From contig NZ_VUOA01000034.1 in the NCBI RefSeq assembly GCF_008386575.1, positions 62,001-126,000 of the forward strand: a stretch of DNA of 64,000 bases, in the 5' to 3' direction. The notes under the pieces were generated by a model. It ran no database searches. It was not told the DNA's origin and saw only the letters and a list, made by a program, of their open reading frames with translations. This document shows, one piece after another, positions 51,245 through 60,242 of this stretch (within the stretch, counting starts at the first letter, position 1; every line of letters begins with the position of its first letter). This stretch comes from Salinarimonas soli. GTDB taxonomy: Bacteria; Pseudomonadota; Alphaproteobacteria; Rhizobiales; Beijerinckiaceae. A program made the position numbers and the translations under genes.

Positions 51245-51975
51245 GCGGGCCCCGGCCGGCGCTCGGGCACGAGGAACTCATGAGCATCGATCCATACCGC
51301 GAAGGCGTCCACCATCTCGCCGAGGTAGAGCCCGATCCGGTCCCGCAGGTCGCGAAGGTCCCCCACGGTGGCGCCGTCCCCGCACTCGACGAACGAGATG
51401 CTGCCGTGGGCGAGCTGGTTGCGGAGGTCGGCCACGAACTTCATCGGGCCCTTGTCGTCACGCACCGCGCGCTTGATGCCCCTGTAGACGTCACGCGTGA
51501 TCCGAAGCTCGAAGCCCATGCGCTTCACGATACTCTCGATCTGACCATCGTCCCAGCTGCCGCCGGACTTTTCCACGCTCAAGCGCGAGATCGGGAGGGC
51601 ATCGACGAGCGCCTCCACCAACTCGACCGTCCGATGGAGGCGGTTCTCATGGTTCAGGTCCTCGTGCGTCCGGGCGATATACCGGACCCACTCGCGGCGG
51701 AGCGCGGCGGATAGGTCCCGAGGCAGCCACGCGCCACTTCGGCAGGCGTCGCAGACGGCGTCGATGCAGCCGCTGGCGGTCGACTCCACCAAGTTGTAGA
51801 GCTGAAGATAGACGCTCGAAAGGAGCATCTTCTGTTGGGTCGCCGTGATGGCCGGACCAGCCGCGCCGAGACGCGGTGGCCCTTCCCTCGCCGCGTCTTC
51901 TATAGCGTCGAGCAGAAGCAGGTAGTCGTCGATCTCGGCGAGCCGATCCTGGAAGGTGACCACGAACGTGTGCAC
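51241..51975 (-). CDS. MAE_28990/MAE_18760-like HEPN protein
   Basis: 244 residues, all-helical, with the HEPN catalytic motif R-x4-H in ADLRNQLAHGS near residue 185, and the family-specific first half (LLLLDAIEDAAREG; QKMLLSSVYLQLYNLVESTA). HEPN domains are often RNases used by toxins and defence systems, and this subfamily is known to sit next to DNA methylases and DUF262 proteins. 1 bp after the DUF262 gene and overlapping the methylase gene, so operonic. Confidence 0.75.
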   Translation of the reverse strand: MHTFVVTFQDRLAEIDDYLLLLDAIEDAAREGPPRLGAAGPAITATQQKMLLSSVYLQLYNLVESTASGCIDAVCDACRSGAWLPRDLSAALRREWVRYIARTHEDLNHENRLHRTVELVEALVDALPISRLSVEKSGGSWDDGQIESIVKRMGFELRITRDVYRGIKRAVRDDKGPMKFVADLRNQLAHGSISFVECGDGATVGDLRDLRDRIGLYLGEMVDAFAVWIDAHEFLVPERRPGPA

Positions 51976-51976
51976 G

Positions 51977-53080
51977 TCACGCCTCCAGAAGGCGCTTGCG
52001 GACGAAGTTGATGCGCCCCTTCAGGCGGGAAATCGCGTTGGCTCCATCTGATCCTACGATCTTCTTGAAGGCGTCATCTTCGAGCCACTGACGCACCCCC
52101 GCCGGATCGACCTCGAGATCCGGCCTCTCCTGGAGCGCGAGATAGCTGCCGACGGCGATCGCCTCGAACCTGGTCCGAGGCGTGTCGGTGCCGGCGGGCT
52201 GCCTTCGGAAGCCATAGGGGAACGTCCTCGCGACGAACGCCATCGTGCGTGCGAAGTCCTCCCGCAGAACCTGGGCCTGTGCAGGATCCTCGGTGAGGCG
52301 CGCATTCGCCTTCTTGGCATAGTTGTAGAGAAACTGAGCCACCCGGTCCCGGTAGCCCTCCAGGCCGTGGCCGTAGGCGAAGAAGCGGGTCACGAACTCC
52401 TCCCGCTCCCGGAGGTTCAGCTTGCGGGGCGGCACCGGCGCGAGGTCAACGAAGACGGAGTCCTTCGCGAGCTCGATCACGAGCTCGAGGAAGGGCCCAA
52501 CTAGGGCGCCTCGACGCACTTCCGCCTTGTTCGCGATCAGGCTCCCGGTGTTGATGCGCTCAAACAGGTCGAAGCGTGCCTCCTCGTCGGCATGTTCGTT
52601 CAGGATAATGCCGCGGATCGAACGGTTCTTGATCTTGCGCTGGCGGGACTCGGGAAGGTCCCTGTACCGGAGGCCGCTCGCCATGGAGAGCTCGTCGAGA
52701 TCCCCTAGGCGCAGATCGCCCTTGATGAAGTCGTGGATAGTCCGAAGCCTCTGCGAGCCGTCGACGATCTCGAGCCTGCCTGTGTCCGGGTGCTCCCAGA
52801 AGAACAGGAACGGGATCGGCAGCCCCATGAGGATCGACTCGAGGAAACGCGACTTGCGCTCCGGCTCCCAGGTGTCCTCGCGCTGGTAGCCGGGGATCTG
52901 GAAGTCGCCGTTGGCCATCTTGTCCGCCAGAAGCTCCACCGAGTAGTCGGTGACATAGAACTCGATGCGTTTCGTCTGTTCGACGATCTGCGCCTCGGCC
53001 AGGGCAACCTGCTCGGGGCTTATCGGCAGATCAATGGACAGCTGCTCTTCCGGGTCCAAGCTCTCTGGCACATCCGGCAT
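51977..53080 (-). CDS. DUF262 (GmrS/ParB-fold) protein
   Basis: 367 residues. DUF262 signature DFQIPGYQREDTWEPERKSR, then FLESILMGLPIPFLFFWEHP, IVDGSQRLRTIHDFIKG and FERINTGS. These are the DGQQR-like and F-E-x-x-N motifs of the ParB-type nuclease/NTPase fold found in GmrSD and BREX-linked proteins. A C-terminal HNH (DUF1524) is absent, so it matches the single-domain type. First gene of the four-gene defence-type operon. Confidence 0.85.
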   Translation of the reverse strand: MPDVPESLDPEEQLSIDLPISPEQVALAEAQIVEQTKRIEFYVTDYSVELLADKMANGDFQIPGYQREDTWEPERKSRFLESILMGLPIPFLFFWEHPDTGRLEIVDGSQRLRTIHDFIKGDLRLGDLDELSMASGLRYRDLPESRQRKIKNRSIRGIILNEHADEEARFDLFERINTGSLIANKAEVRRGALVGPFLELVIELAKDSVFVDLAPVPPRKLNLREREEFVTRFFAYGHGLEGYRDRVAQFLYNYAKKANARLTEDPAQAQVLREDFARTMAFVARTFPYGFRRQPAGTDTPRTRFEAIAVGSYLALQERPDLEVDPAGVRQWLEDDAFKKIVGSDGANAISRLKGRINFVRKRLLEA

Positions 53081-53439
53081 GTTGGTCAGCTCCCCACGAA
53101 CGTCGCCTCGGGTCTTTGCTCGAGCGATGAAGGTCTATCGCGCCGCCCACCGCCGCGCCACGGGCGAGCGTCGCGGCTTGAGAGGCGGGGCGACGGGCGC
53201 GAATCACCCCCACTCTTCCTCGCGACTCACGCGAGGATAGACGGGAGCAGGTTTCGCGCTCGTTTATGAACGGCTGGCGCTCCTCCAGCGTCCCCGTTTG
53301 CTCACCCCGTCACCTCACCCCGCGCCCCCTATAAGGTACCAGGGGGAAACCGGGTGAGATCACCGTGAAGCCGACACTCGTTGTGCCTTGCTGGCCGGCT
53401 CCCATGATGGGGAGGCATGGGGACCAGGAGATCCATGCC
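53081..53439. other. Divergent intergenic region, no gene seen
   Basis: 359 bp between the DUF262 start and the gene at 53440. It should carry the promoters of both. Partial inverted matches CTCACCCCG and CGGGTGAG occur around 53300-53355. No clear consensus promoter found by eye. Confidence 0.35.
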
Positions 53440-53757
53440 ATGACCGATGTCTACGATCCGAGCGAGCTGCGCCAGTACCGGGCCCGCAAGCGTGCCCAGC
53501 GCCGATACCAAGCCGACTACCGCGAGCGCCTGAAGGTGGACGGGATCCCCGAGCGCGACGACGTCGCGGCCGCGGCCCTGCGGGTGGTGCTGCGTGCCCT
53601 CGACCGGAACCCCGCTGCCTGGGAGACGCTGCGGGTGGGACTCCTGAACGAGATCGCGCGTGCCGGCTTCACCCGGGCGCATGCCGCCGAGCGCCTCGAT
53701 GCCATGGTGGCGCGCCAGGCTCGGCAGGAAGCGCGGGAGAGGGGGAGGAAGCGATAG
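53440..53757 (+). CDS. Small basic protein (105 aa)
   Basis: Start MTDVYDPSELRQYRARKRAQ at 53440. Basic N-terminal helix, then RDDVAAAALRVVLRALDRNP and FTRAHAAERLDAMVARQARQ. Helical, charged; a DNA-binding role is possible but no family is recognised. Confidence 0.5.
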   Translation: MTDVYDPSELRQYRARKRAQRRYQADYRERLKVDGIPERDDVAAAALRVVLRALDRNPAAWETLRVGLLNEIARAGFTRAHAAERLDAMVARQARQEARERGRKR

Positions 53758-53792
53758 CCCCGCCTCCGATCCTGGACCCTGCCGTAGCACGA

Positions 53793-54566
53793 TTAGGTGG
53801 TTGCTCGAACGGTCTCGAACGATAAGCGGAAGAGGCCGGGGTGAATGACAGCTTGGATGATTTCGACATCCGGCCGGTCATGCAGCCAATCGAGCACGGC
53901 CGCGCGATCCTCACTGGTGATCCGAGCACCCAGGATTACGCCTGTGAGAAGCGCCTGGTCGTAGGGCTGTGCACCGGGGGTCCGGTTCACCGTCCGGTAC
54001 TCCTGCTCGTAGCGCCAGAAGTCCGCCTTCGTGAGGAGGGCCTTCTCGAAGTACTCGACGCCGCCGTCGCGAGCCACGTTGAGCACCGGCCGCTCGGCCG
54101 AGTAGATGACCTGGTACGCATCCTTGAAGGGCGCTCCCTTGGTCGAGAAGCGCAGACAAATGCCCCGATGTTCGTCGGCATAGTGGGTCCACATCAACAC
54201 CTGCTCGTACCCAGCCGAGAGCGAAACCACGCCCACGCGATCGACGGCAGCCGGCAAGACAGCGGTGGTGAGAAACTCACTTAGTGGCCGCTGCATCATC
54301 TGCTTGATCCGCCGGCGTCGCACCGCCCGCGGCTCATGCGCTCGGTGCTCGGCGTGAAGTCTCTTCAGATATCGTAGCTTCTCCTCGCCCTCGGGACCGG
54401 TGATCACGGGGAGGCAGTCGAAGGGATCGTTGAAGCTGCTCGGCTGAGCGTGCCAGAGCACGCCGTCGACGATGATCGCCCGAGTGAACTTGCGTGGGTT
54501 CTCAGCGGCTAGCGATCTGAACTTGTAGAGGTAGCGAGGTGGATCGTCCGGAGGATCGTCTGACAT
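53793..54566 (-). CDS. DUF2971-family protein
   Basis: 257 residues. Diagnostic features of DUF2971: LYKFRSLAAENPRKF, LWHAQPSSFNDPFDCLP, VGVVSLSAGYEQVLMWTHYA followed by DEHRGICLRF, and the closing VILGARITSEDR. DUF2971 proteins are frequent in mobile elements and near defence genes; activity unknown. Confidence 0.8.
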   Translation of the reverse strand: MSDDPPDDPPRYLYKFRSLAAENPRKFTRAIIVDGVLWHAQPSSFNDPFDCLPVITGPEGEEKLRYLKRLHAEHRAHEPRAVRRRRIKQMMQRPLSEFLTTAVLPAAVDRVGVVSLSAGYEQVLMWTHYADEHRGICLRFSTKGAPFKDAYQVIYSAERPVLNVARDGGVEYFEKALLTKADFWRYEQEYRTVNRTPGAQPYDQALLTGVILGARITSEDRAAVLDWLHDRPDVEIIQAVIHPGLFRLSFETVRATT

Positions 54567-54743
54567 CGCGATGAAGCGTACCCCGGTCGGGCCACAGGAG
54601 TCGATCGAAGGAGGCGGTAGACAGGCGGGCTACCTGTGGTGCCCCACTGCAACGAATGCCTCCTTTCGCCCGAGGCATTCGATGTCTGCACTATCCAAAG
54701 CTGAAGTTGCAACCCATAGGGGTAGGCAGGTCAGGAAGGCGAC

Positions 54744-55079
54744 ATGCTGCGATTCATATTTCAGATAGCCATCGGCTTCGTCGAAGCTGCAACATACTGG
54801 CTGCTCTGCTCGCTGACGGTATTCGGCGCTTGGAAATGGATGGCCGACAGCGACGCCGCCATCCGTGCCATTCGCCCGCCCGCAATCCGGGAACTCGCCG
54901 AGCGATCGGGAGGAGTTGGCAATTTAGTACGCTCGATAATCGTCGATCCGGAGTTCGCGCAAGCGGCGCTGATCGGTGCTGGGCTGGTAATCGCCGTCGG
55001 TGTGGTGTACTTGCGCGCCATACTCGCAGTTACTGACGAGGAGATCCAAAATGACGGCACCCCCTCGACTAGCCACTGA
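54744..55079 (+). CDS. Membrane protein of unknown function (111 aa)
   Basis: Two membrane spans (IAIGFVEAATYWLLCSLTVF and AALIGAGLVIAVGVVYLRAI) around a polar loop (KWMADSDAAIRAIRPPAIRE). No family recognised. The 200 bp after it show no gene. Confidence 0.5.
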   Translation: MLRFIFQIAIGFVEAATYWLLCSLTVFGAWKWMADSDAAIRAIRPPAIRELAERSGGVGNLVRSIIVDPEFAQAALIGAGLVIAVGVVYLRAILAVTDEEIQNDGTPSTSH

Positions 55080-55277
55080 TAGAATGATGCTGCCGTTAGT
55101 ACGGAAGGGCGGTAGATATTTGCGGGCTCGGATCGACGAGATGCCTGAATTCGCGCTTTCTAGGAAGACCTTCATGCTTGGCTTCGGCGTGTTCCATGTT
55201 TGCAGCGATTAGCGCGTAACTCGCTCGGTGGTCCTTTGACAGATGGCGGTACGCGTGTGACCGCTCGCCGGCCTCTT

Positions 55278-55598
55278 TCAGAAGGCTTGCCGTTGCTCAC
55301 GCGGCCGGCGCGCGTTGAGCGCCCTCACACCGTGCTCAGCGGCTTCGCTCGCGCCCGCGTTCGGCCCCTCGGCCCGGCAGCGCGTCGTTGGTGGGGTGCC
55401 GCACGTCCGGCCTATGTCGGCCCAACCGACGCACCGGCCGCTGGGCCCGCGGTAGCCCGGGCCGCCGCGACAGCCGCAGCCGGAGCAGGCCTGCTCGGGT
55501 GTCAGCATGGTCGGTTGCGGAGCGGGCGCTGGCGTGGCCGTTGGCGCGTTGATAGAGGCCAGCAGGAGCGCAAGCGCGCCGATCGCAGCTCGGTTCAC
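55278..55598 (-). CDS. Exported cysteine-rich protein (106 aa)
   Basis: Short signal peptide (AIGALALLLASINAPTA), then CSGCGCRGGPGYRGPSGRCV and GWADIGRTCGTPPTTRCRAE with six or more cysteines, a pattern of small secreted proteins of this group. Sequence after TRCRAE may be a non-homologous tail. Start overlaps the stop of the preceding gene by 4 bp (ATGA). Confidence 0.55.
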   Translation of the reverse strand: MNRAAIGALALLLASINAPTATPAPAPQPTMLTPEQACSGCGCRGGPGYRGPSGRCVGWADIGRTCGTPPTTRCRAEGPNAGASEAAEHGVRALNARRPREQRQAF

Positions 55599-56629
55599 GG
55601 AGTGACCCCGGCGAGGGTCCTGGCTTCGGTTACGGCCTGCGTGAGCGTGTTCTCCCGCGCCTTGTCCAGGGTGATGACCGGGTCAGCCGCGAAGACGTTC
55701 CGCGCTGCCGTCTCGATCTCAGGGCGGCACAACTCGAGCATCGTCTTGACGAGTTCGTCTTGGGCCACGAGTTTTCCCTCCCGAAGCTTGCTGGCGCTTC
55801 GAAGGCAGTCCCGGACAGCGGTCTGACCCGTGCCGCTTGCGTTGGCGTTCGCAGGCTGCGTCGCTGGAGCCATTGAGCGTGGCTGAGTGGGCGTCGATGA
55901 GCTCGCGGCACGCGCCTGAACAGCGTTGGTCACCACATTCTCGCGGACGACGTCGCGCAGCCGATTTCTGAATTGCGCAAGATCGGCCGAGCCGCTCCCG
56001 CCATTCTCGACGGTGAACGCCTCGAGGGCTGCATCAAGCGCTTGGTCGACCTCGCGTCGGCATATCGTCATGGCCGCGGTCGCGAGCACGTTGGCGTTCT
56101 CGGAGGATGACACGAGATCCACGAGTTGCCTGGTGGTGCACTCGTACATGCGATCACGGAGAAGATTGCGCGCCTGCTCAGCTATCTGGAGCCGCTGCCG
56201 GCGCTCGGCCTCTGCGCGGGCGACCTGCGCCTGGCGCTCCGCCTCGAGACGCCCGGCTTCCGTCACGCGTCGATCGACGTCCGGCTTGATCCTAGCCAGC
56301 ACCGCACGGGTCACATCTTGCAGATAGGGCCCGTCGAAGAACGCGCGCCCCGTGCCCCAGCCGTAGAGGCGATCATGTTCCGAGATCATGAAGCCGATCG
56401 GCCCGGTGCATCGAAGCATCGGGTCGCGGAGGATCTCGTGTAGCCTGTTCTGCTGAACGGCATCGACGGCCAGCGGCTCGCGCAGCGCTTCGCGAGCAAT
56501 GCAGTCGGTTGCCGCTCTGATGCTAGGCAGGTGAGCCCGCCGGCGCTGCTGCTCTTCAGCCGACGTTTGGGCGAGCGCGGCCGACACGCTCATGGCCGCC
56601 AGCAGGGCGATGATCGAACGAATGAACAT
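55595..56629 (-). CDS. Exported protein with coiled-coil region (344 aa)
   Basis: Start MFIRSIIALLAAMSVSAALA at 56629 gives a signal peptide cleaved at ALA-QT. Six cysteines (ATDCIA, MLRCTG, MYECTT, TICRRE, VRDCLR, LELCRP) spaced across the mature part suggest disulfides. A charged helix fills about 135-180 (EAGRLEAERQAQVARAEAER). Periplasmic; no family. Last element gene before the tRNA end. Confidence 0.6.
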   Translation of the reverse strand: MFIRSIIALLAAMSVSAALAQTSAEEQQRRRAHLPSIRAATDCIAREALREPLAVDAVQQNRLHEILRDPMLRCTGPIGFMISEHDRLYGWGTGRAFFDGPYLQDVTRAVLARIKPDVDRRVTEAGRLEAERQAQVARAEAERRQRLQIAEQARNLLRDRMYECTTRQLVDLVSSSENANVLATAAMTICRREVDQALDAALEAFTVENGGSGSADLAQFRNRLRDVVRENVVTNAVQARAASSSTPTQPRSMAPATQPANANASGTGQTAVRDCLRSASKLREGKLVAQDELVKTMLELCRPEIETAARNVFAADPVITLDKARENTLTQAVTEARTLAGVTP

Positions 56630-56840
56630 GGAAATTCCGTCGGAAGCGGACCGGATCCGGGTGGCGGGATACGGCAAAGCTTAACGGAAGGTTACCGATG
56701 GCCACAAGTACAACGTGGGATCATGGTGAAGCGGTGAGCCAGCCATTACCGCGCTTGTTGATGCCGGGCAGCTGTGCTCCCCAGGTGCTGCCCTCAACTA
56801 AGCTACGGAAGCTGTCGATAGCGCTAAGTGTCTGAGAAAT

Positions 56841-56916
<76 letters not shown>

Positions 56917-56983
56917 GCGTCGCGTCGGACGGGGGGTGGATAGAGGATCGGGGCGGGCATTGCAACCCGCTCCGGACGGGAAT

Positions 56984-58213
56984 TCACTCCGCCGCCTGCG
57001 CGAGCCGCTCGAGGGGCAGGCCGAGCGTGGTCCAGGTCTCGACGAGGGCCTCGGCAAGGGCCGCGACGTGGGCGTCGGTGTGCAGCGGCGTGGGCGTGAT
57101 GCGGAGCCGTTCGGTGCCGCGCGGCACGGTGGGGAAATTGATAGGCTGGATGTAGATGCCGTGGCGGGCCAGCAGCCGATCGCTCGCCGCCTTGCAGGCC
57201 TCGGCGTCGCCCACCATCACGGGTACGATGTGGGTCGGCGTGTCGAGGAGCGGCAGGCCTGCGGCCGCGAGCGCCGCCTTGGTGCGCGCCACCTGGCGGG
57301 CCTGGCCGGCCCGCTCCGCGCCCGAGCGCTTGAGATGGCGAACCGAGGCCGCCGCCGCGGCGGCGATCGCCGGAGGCAGGGCGGTGGTGAAGATGAAGCC
57401 CGGCGCGAAGGAGCGCACGGCGTCGATGACGGCCTCCTTGCCAGCGATGTAGCCGCCGAGCACCCCGAACGCCTTGGCAAGCGTCCCCTCGATCACGTCG
57501 ACCCGGTCCATGGCCGCCTCGCGCTCGGCGATGCCGCCGCCGCGCGGGCCGTACATGCCCACCGCGTGGACCTCGTCGAGATAGGTCATGGCGCCGTAGC
57601 GCTCGGCAAGGTCGCAGATGGCGTGGATCGGCGCCACGTCGCCGTCCATGGAATAGACGCTCTCGAACATGACGAGCTTCGGCCGGCCCTCGGGCGCGGC
57701 GGCGAGAAGCTCCTCCAGATGCGCCAGGTCGTTGTGGCGGAAGATCACCTTCTCGCAGCCCGACCCGCGCACCCCCTCGATCATGGAGTTGTGGTTGAGC
57801 TCGTCGGAGACGATGAGGCAGTTCGGGATGAGCCGGGCAAGCGTTGCGATCCCGGTCTGGTTCGAGACGTAGCCCGAGGTGAGGACGAGCGAGGCCTCCT
57901 TGCCGTGCAGGTCGGCGAGCTCGGCCTCCAGCTCCACGACGGGGTGGCTCGTCCCGGAAATGTTGCGGGTGCCGCCGGCACCCGTGCCCATGCGCTCGGC
58001 CGTGTGCGTCATCGCACCGATCACGTCGGGGTGCTGCCCCATGCCGAGATAGTCGTTGGAGCACCACACCACGATCTCGCGGGGGCCTGCCGGACCATGC
58101 CAGATCGCGGTCGGAAAGCGGCCAGCCACGCGTTCGAGATCGGCGAAGACGCGGTAGCGGCGCTCGGCCTGCAAGCGATCGAGGGCGGCTTGGAAGAAAG
58201 GCGTGTAGTCCAT
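56984..58213 (-). CDS. hemA: 5-aminolevulinate synthase
   Basis: PLP enzyme that condenses glycine and succinyl-CoA to 5-aminolevulinate, the first step of haem and bacteriochlorophyll synthesis by the C4 route used by alphaproteobacteria. 409 residues from [11 protein letters not shown] (58213). Motifs: [33 protein letters not shown], the PLP lysine in [13 protein letters not shown], and the closing [12 protein letters not shown]. First chromosomal gene right of the element. Confidence 0.95.
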   Translation of the reverse strand: MDYTPFFQAALDRLQAERRYRVFADLERVAGRFPTAIWHGPAGPREIVVWCSNDYLGMGQHPDVIGAMTHTAERMGTGAGGTRNISGTSHPVVELEAELADLHGKEASLVLTSGYVSNQTGIATLARLIPNCLIVSDELNHNSMIEGVRGSGCEKVIFRHNDLAHLEELLAAAPEGRPKLVMFESVYSMDGDVAPIHAICDLAERYGAMTYLDEVHAVGMYGPRGGGIAEREAAMDRVDVIEGTLAKAFGVLGGYIAGKEAVIDAVRSFAPGFIFTTALPPAIAAAAAASVRHLKRSGAERAGQARQVARTKAALAAAGLPLLDTPTHIVPVMVGDAEACKAASDRLLARHGIYIQPINFPTVPRGTERLRITPTPLHTDAHVAALAEALVETWTTLGLPLERLAQAAE

Positions 58214-58396
58214 TGACCTCACCGGGGGATGAGTGCGACGGCTGGCGAGCCGGATGGCCCTGCATGACCGTGTCGGCGCCTTTGCGCCTCGATGCCGATC
58301 AAATAAGGTCTCCGAGGCCAACTTTTAATCAGTTGCCGCTCTTTCCGCCAATGCCGGAGGGCCGCGGCGACGATGCGTCGCGAGGACAGTGAGGCG

Positions 58397-58552
58397 ATGA
58401 ACGAGCGAGCCGACCGGCTGAAGGCCGCCCTCAGGGAGAACCTGAAGCGTCGCAAGGCGCAGGCCCGCGCCCGCACCGCGGAAACCAAACCGGACGATCG
58501 TGCCGACGCCGCCGAGCCCGCGGCGGATCCCGCCGCGACGCCGGAGCGTTGA
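58397..58552 (+). CDS. Small conserved-type protein upstream of murA (51 aa)
   Basis: MNERADRLKAALRENLKRRK then AQARARTAE, followed by an acidic tail (DDRADAAEPAADPAATPER). A GAGG stretch lies upstream. Such short Arg/Lys-helix proteins are common just ahead of murA in related genomes as far as I recall. Function unknown. Confidence 0.6.
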   Translation: MNERADRLKAALRENLKRRKAQARARTAETKPDDRADAAEPAADPAATPER

Positions 58553-58626
58553 GGCATCGCCATTCCCCTTCCAACGGCCCGCGCTCGACGGGCCGATCCC
58601 ATAAACCAGAACCCTGAGGACCGACG

Positions 58627-59916
58627 ATGGACCGCATTCTGATCCGGGGCGGCGCCCCGCTCGAGGGCACGATCCCGATCTCGGGCGCGAAGAACGCCGC
58701 GCTGCCCCTGATGACGGCGAGCCTGCTCACCGACGAGACGCTGGAGCTCGGCAACATGCCGCGCCTCGCCGATGTCGGGCTCCTCCTGCGCATCCTCGGC
58801 AATCACGGCGTCGACCACACGATCGCCGGCAAGCGGCCGGGCGAGACGGCGGAGACGGGCCAGACCATGCGGCTCTCCGCCCGCACGATCATCGACACCA
58901 CGGCGCCCTACGAGCTCGTCTCGCGGATGCGGGCGAGCTTCTGGGTGATCGGGCCGCTCGTGGCGCGCCTAGGCGAGGCCCGCGTCTCGATGCCCGGCGG
59001 CTGCGCCATCGGCACCCGGCCCGTCGACCTCCTGCTCTTCGCGCTGGAGAAGCTCGGGGCCGAGATCGACGTCGATGCGGGCTACGTGATCGCACGGGCG
59101 CCCAAGGGCCTGCGCGGCGGCCATATCGATTTCCCGAAGGTGACCGTGAGCGGCACCCACACGGCGCTCATGGCGGCGACCCTGGCCAACGGCACCACGA
59201 TCATCGACAACGCCGCCCGCGAGCCGGAGGTGATCGACCTCGCCGAGTGCCTCAACAAGATGGGCGCCCGGATCACGGGGGCGGGCGAGTCCCGCATCGT
59301 GATCGAGGGCGTGGCGCGCCTGCACGGCGCGAGCCACGAGGTGGTGCCCGACCGCATCGAGACCGGCACCTACGCCATGGCGGCCGCCATGACCGGGGGC
59401 GACGTGACGCTCACCGGCACCCGCCCGCAGCTCCTGGAATCGGCCCTCGACACCCTGCGCCAGACCGGCACGGAGGTGACGGGCGTGAACGGCGGCATCC
59501 GCGTGCGCCGCAATGGCCAGCCCCTTGAGGCGGTCGACGTGACGACGGACCCGTTCCCGGGCTTTCCCACGGACCTCCAGGCCCAGTTCATGGCCCTGAT
59601 GACCCGGGCCAAGGGCACCTCGCGCATCCGCGAGACCATCTTCGAGAACCGGTTCATGCACGTGCAGGAGCTGGCGCGCCTGGGCGCCCGCATCGGCCTC
59701 CAGGGCGACACGGCGGTGGTGACGGGGGTCGATACGCTCAAAGGGGCGCCCGTGATGGCGACCGACCTGCGCGCCTCCGCCTCCCTCGTGATCGCGGGGC
59801 TGGTTGCCGAGGGCGAGACCACCATCAACCGCGTCTACCACCTCGACCGCGGCTTCGAGGCGCTGGAGTCGAAGCTCGGACGGTGCGGGGCGGCGGTGGA
59901 GCGGATCAGGGCATGA
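58627..59916 (+). CDS. murA: UDP-N-acetylglucosamine 1-carboxyvinyltransferase
   Basis: First committed step of peptidoglycan synthesis: moves enolpyruvate from PEP to UDP-GlcNAc. 429 residues, full length. Lys22-Asn23 in SGAKNAAL and the catalytic/fosfomycin-binding Cys126 in [10 protein letters not shown] are present, with later [12 protein letters not shown] and [10 protein letters not shown] blocks. ATG preceded by GAGGA. Cytosolic. Confidence 0.97.
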   Translation: MDRILIRGGAPLEGTIPISGAKNAALPLMTASLLTDETLELGNMPRLADVGLLLRILGNHGVDHTIAGKRPGETAETGQTMRLSARTIIDTTAPYELVSRMRASFWVIGPLVARLGEARVSMPGGCAIGTRPVDLLLFALEKLGAEIDVDAGYVIARAPKGLRGGHIDFPKVTVSGTHTALMAATLANGTTIIDNAAREPEVIDLAECLNKMGARITGAGESRIVIEGVARLHGASHEVVPDRIETGTYAMAAAMTGGDVTLTGTRPQLLESALDTLRQTGTEVTGVNGGIRVRRNGQPLEAVDVTTDPFPGFPTDLQAQFMALMTRAKGTSRIRETIFENRFMHVQELARLGARIGLQGDTAVVTGVDTLKGAPVMATDLRASASLVIAGLVAEGETTINRVYHLDRGFEALESKLGRCGAAVERIRA

Positions 59917-60025
59917 GGGAAGGGGGCCGCCGTTGAGCCCGCGTCGGAAGACGCCCGCGAGATAGCGACCCCTCGGTCTCACCCGGTCGTTCCGTGGCGG
60001 CGGCGCTGTCGCGCCACCCCCCACG

Positions 60026-60134
60026 CCATCTCTCCCACGGAAGGGGGGAGAGATGGATCACCGGTCTCGGCGAAACGGACCTCTGGAGTTCTGGCGAGAC
60101 GGGCGTGCGCGTCCTCTCCCCCATTGCGGGAGAG
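60026..60134. repeat. Pair of short palindromes in the murA-parC gap
   Basis: CCATCTCTCCC (60026-60036) pairs perfectly with 60046-60056, and CTCTCCC (60114-60120) with 60128-60134. The two hairpins share the CTCTCCC...GGGAGAG core, as in dispersed intergenic repeats of high-GC alphaproteobacteria. The 326-bp gap between the convergent genes has no gene; they may help terminate both. Confidence 0.5.
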
Positions 60135-60242
60135 ATGCCCCGCCAGGGGCAGAGGGGGGTCGGCGATGCGAAAGCCTCGCCGCGCGACAGAACGAGCGAG
60201 CGGTCCCGTGCCCGAGCCGTAGGCCGGCCCCCGCCGGTCCAC

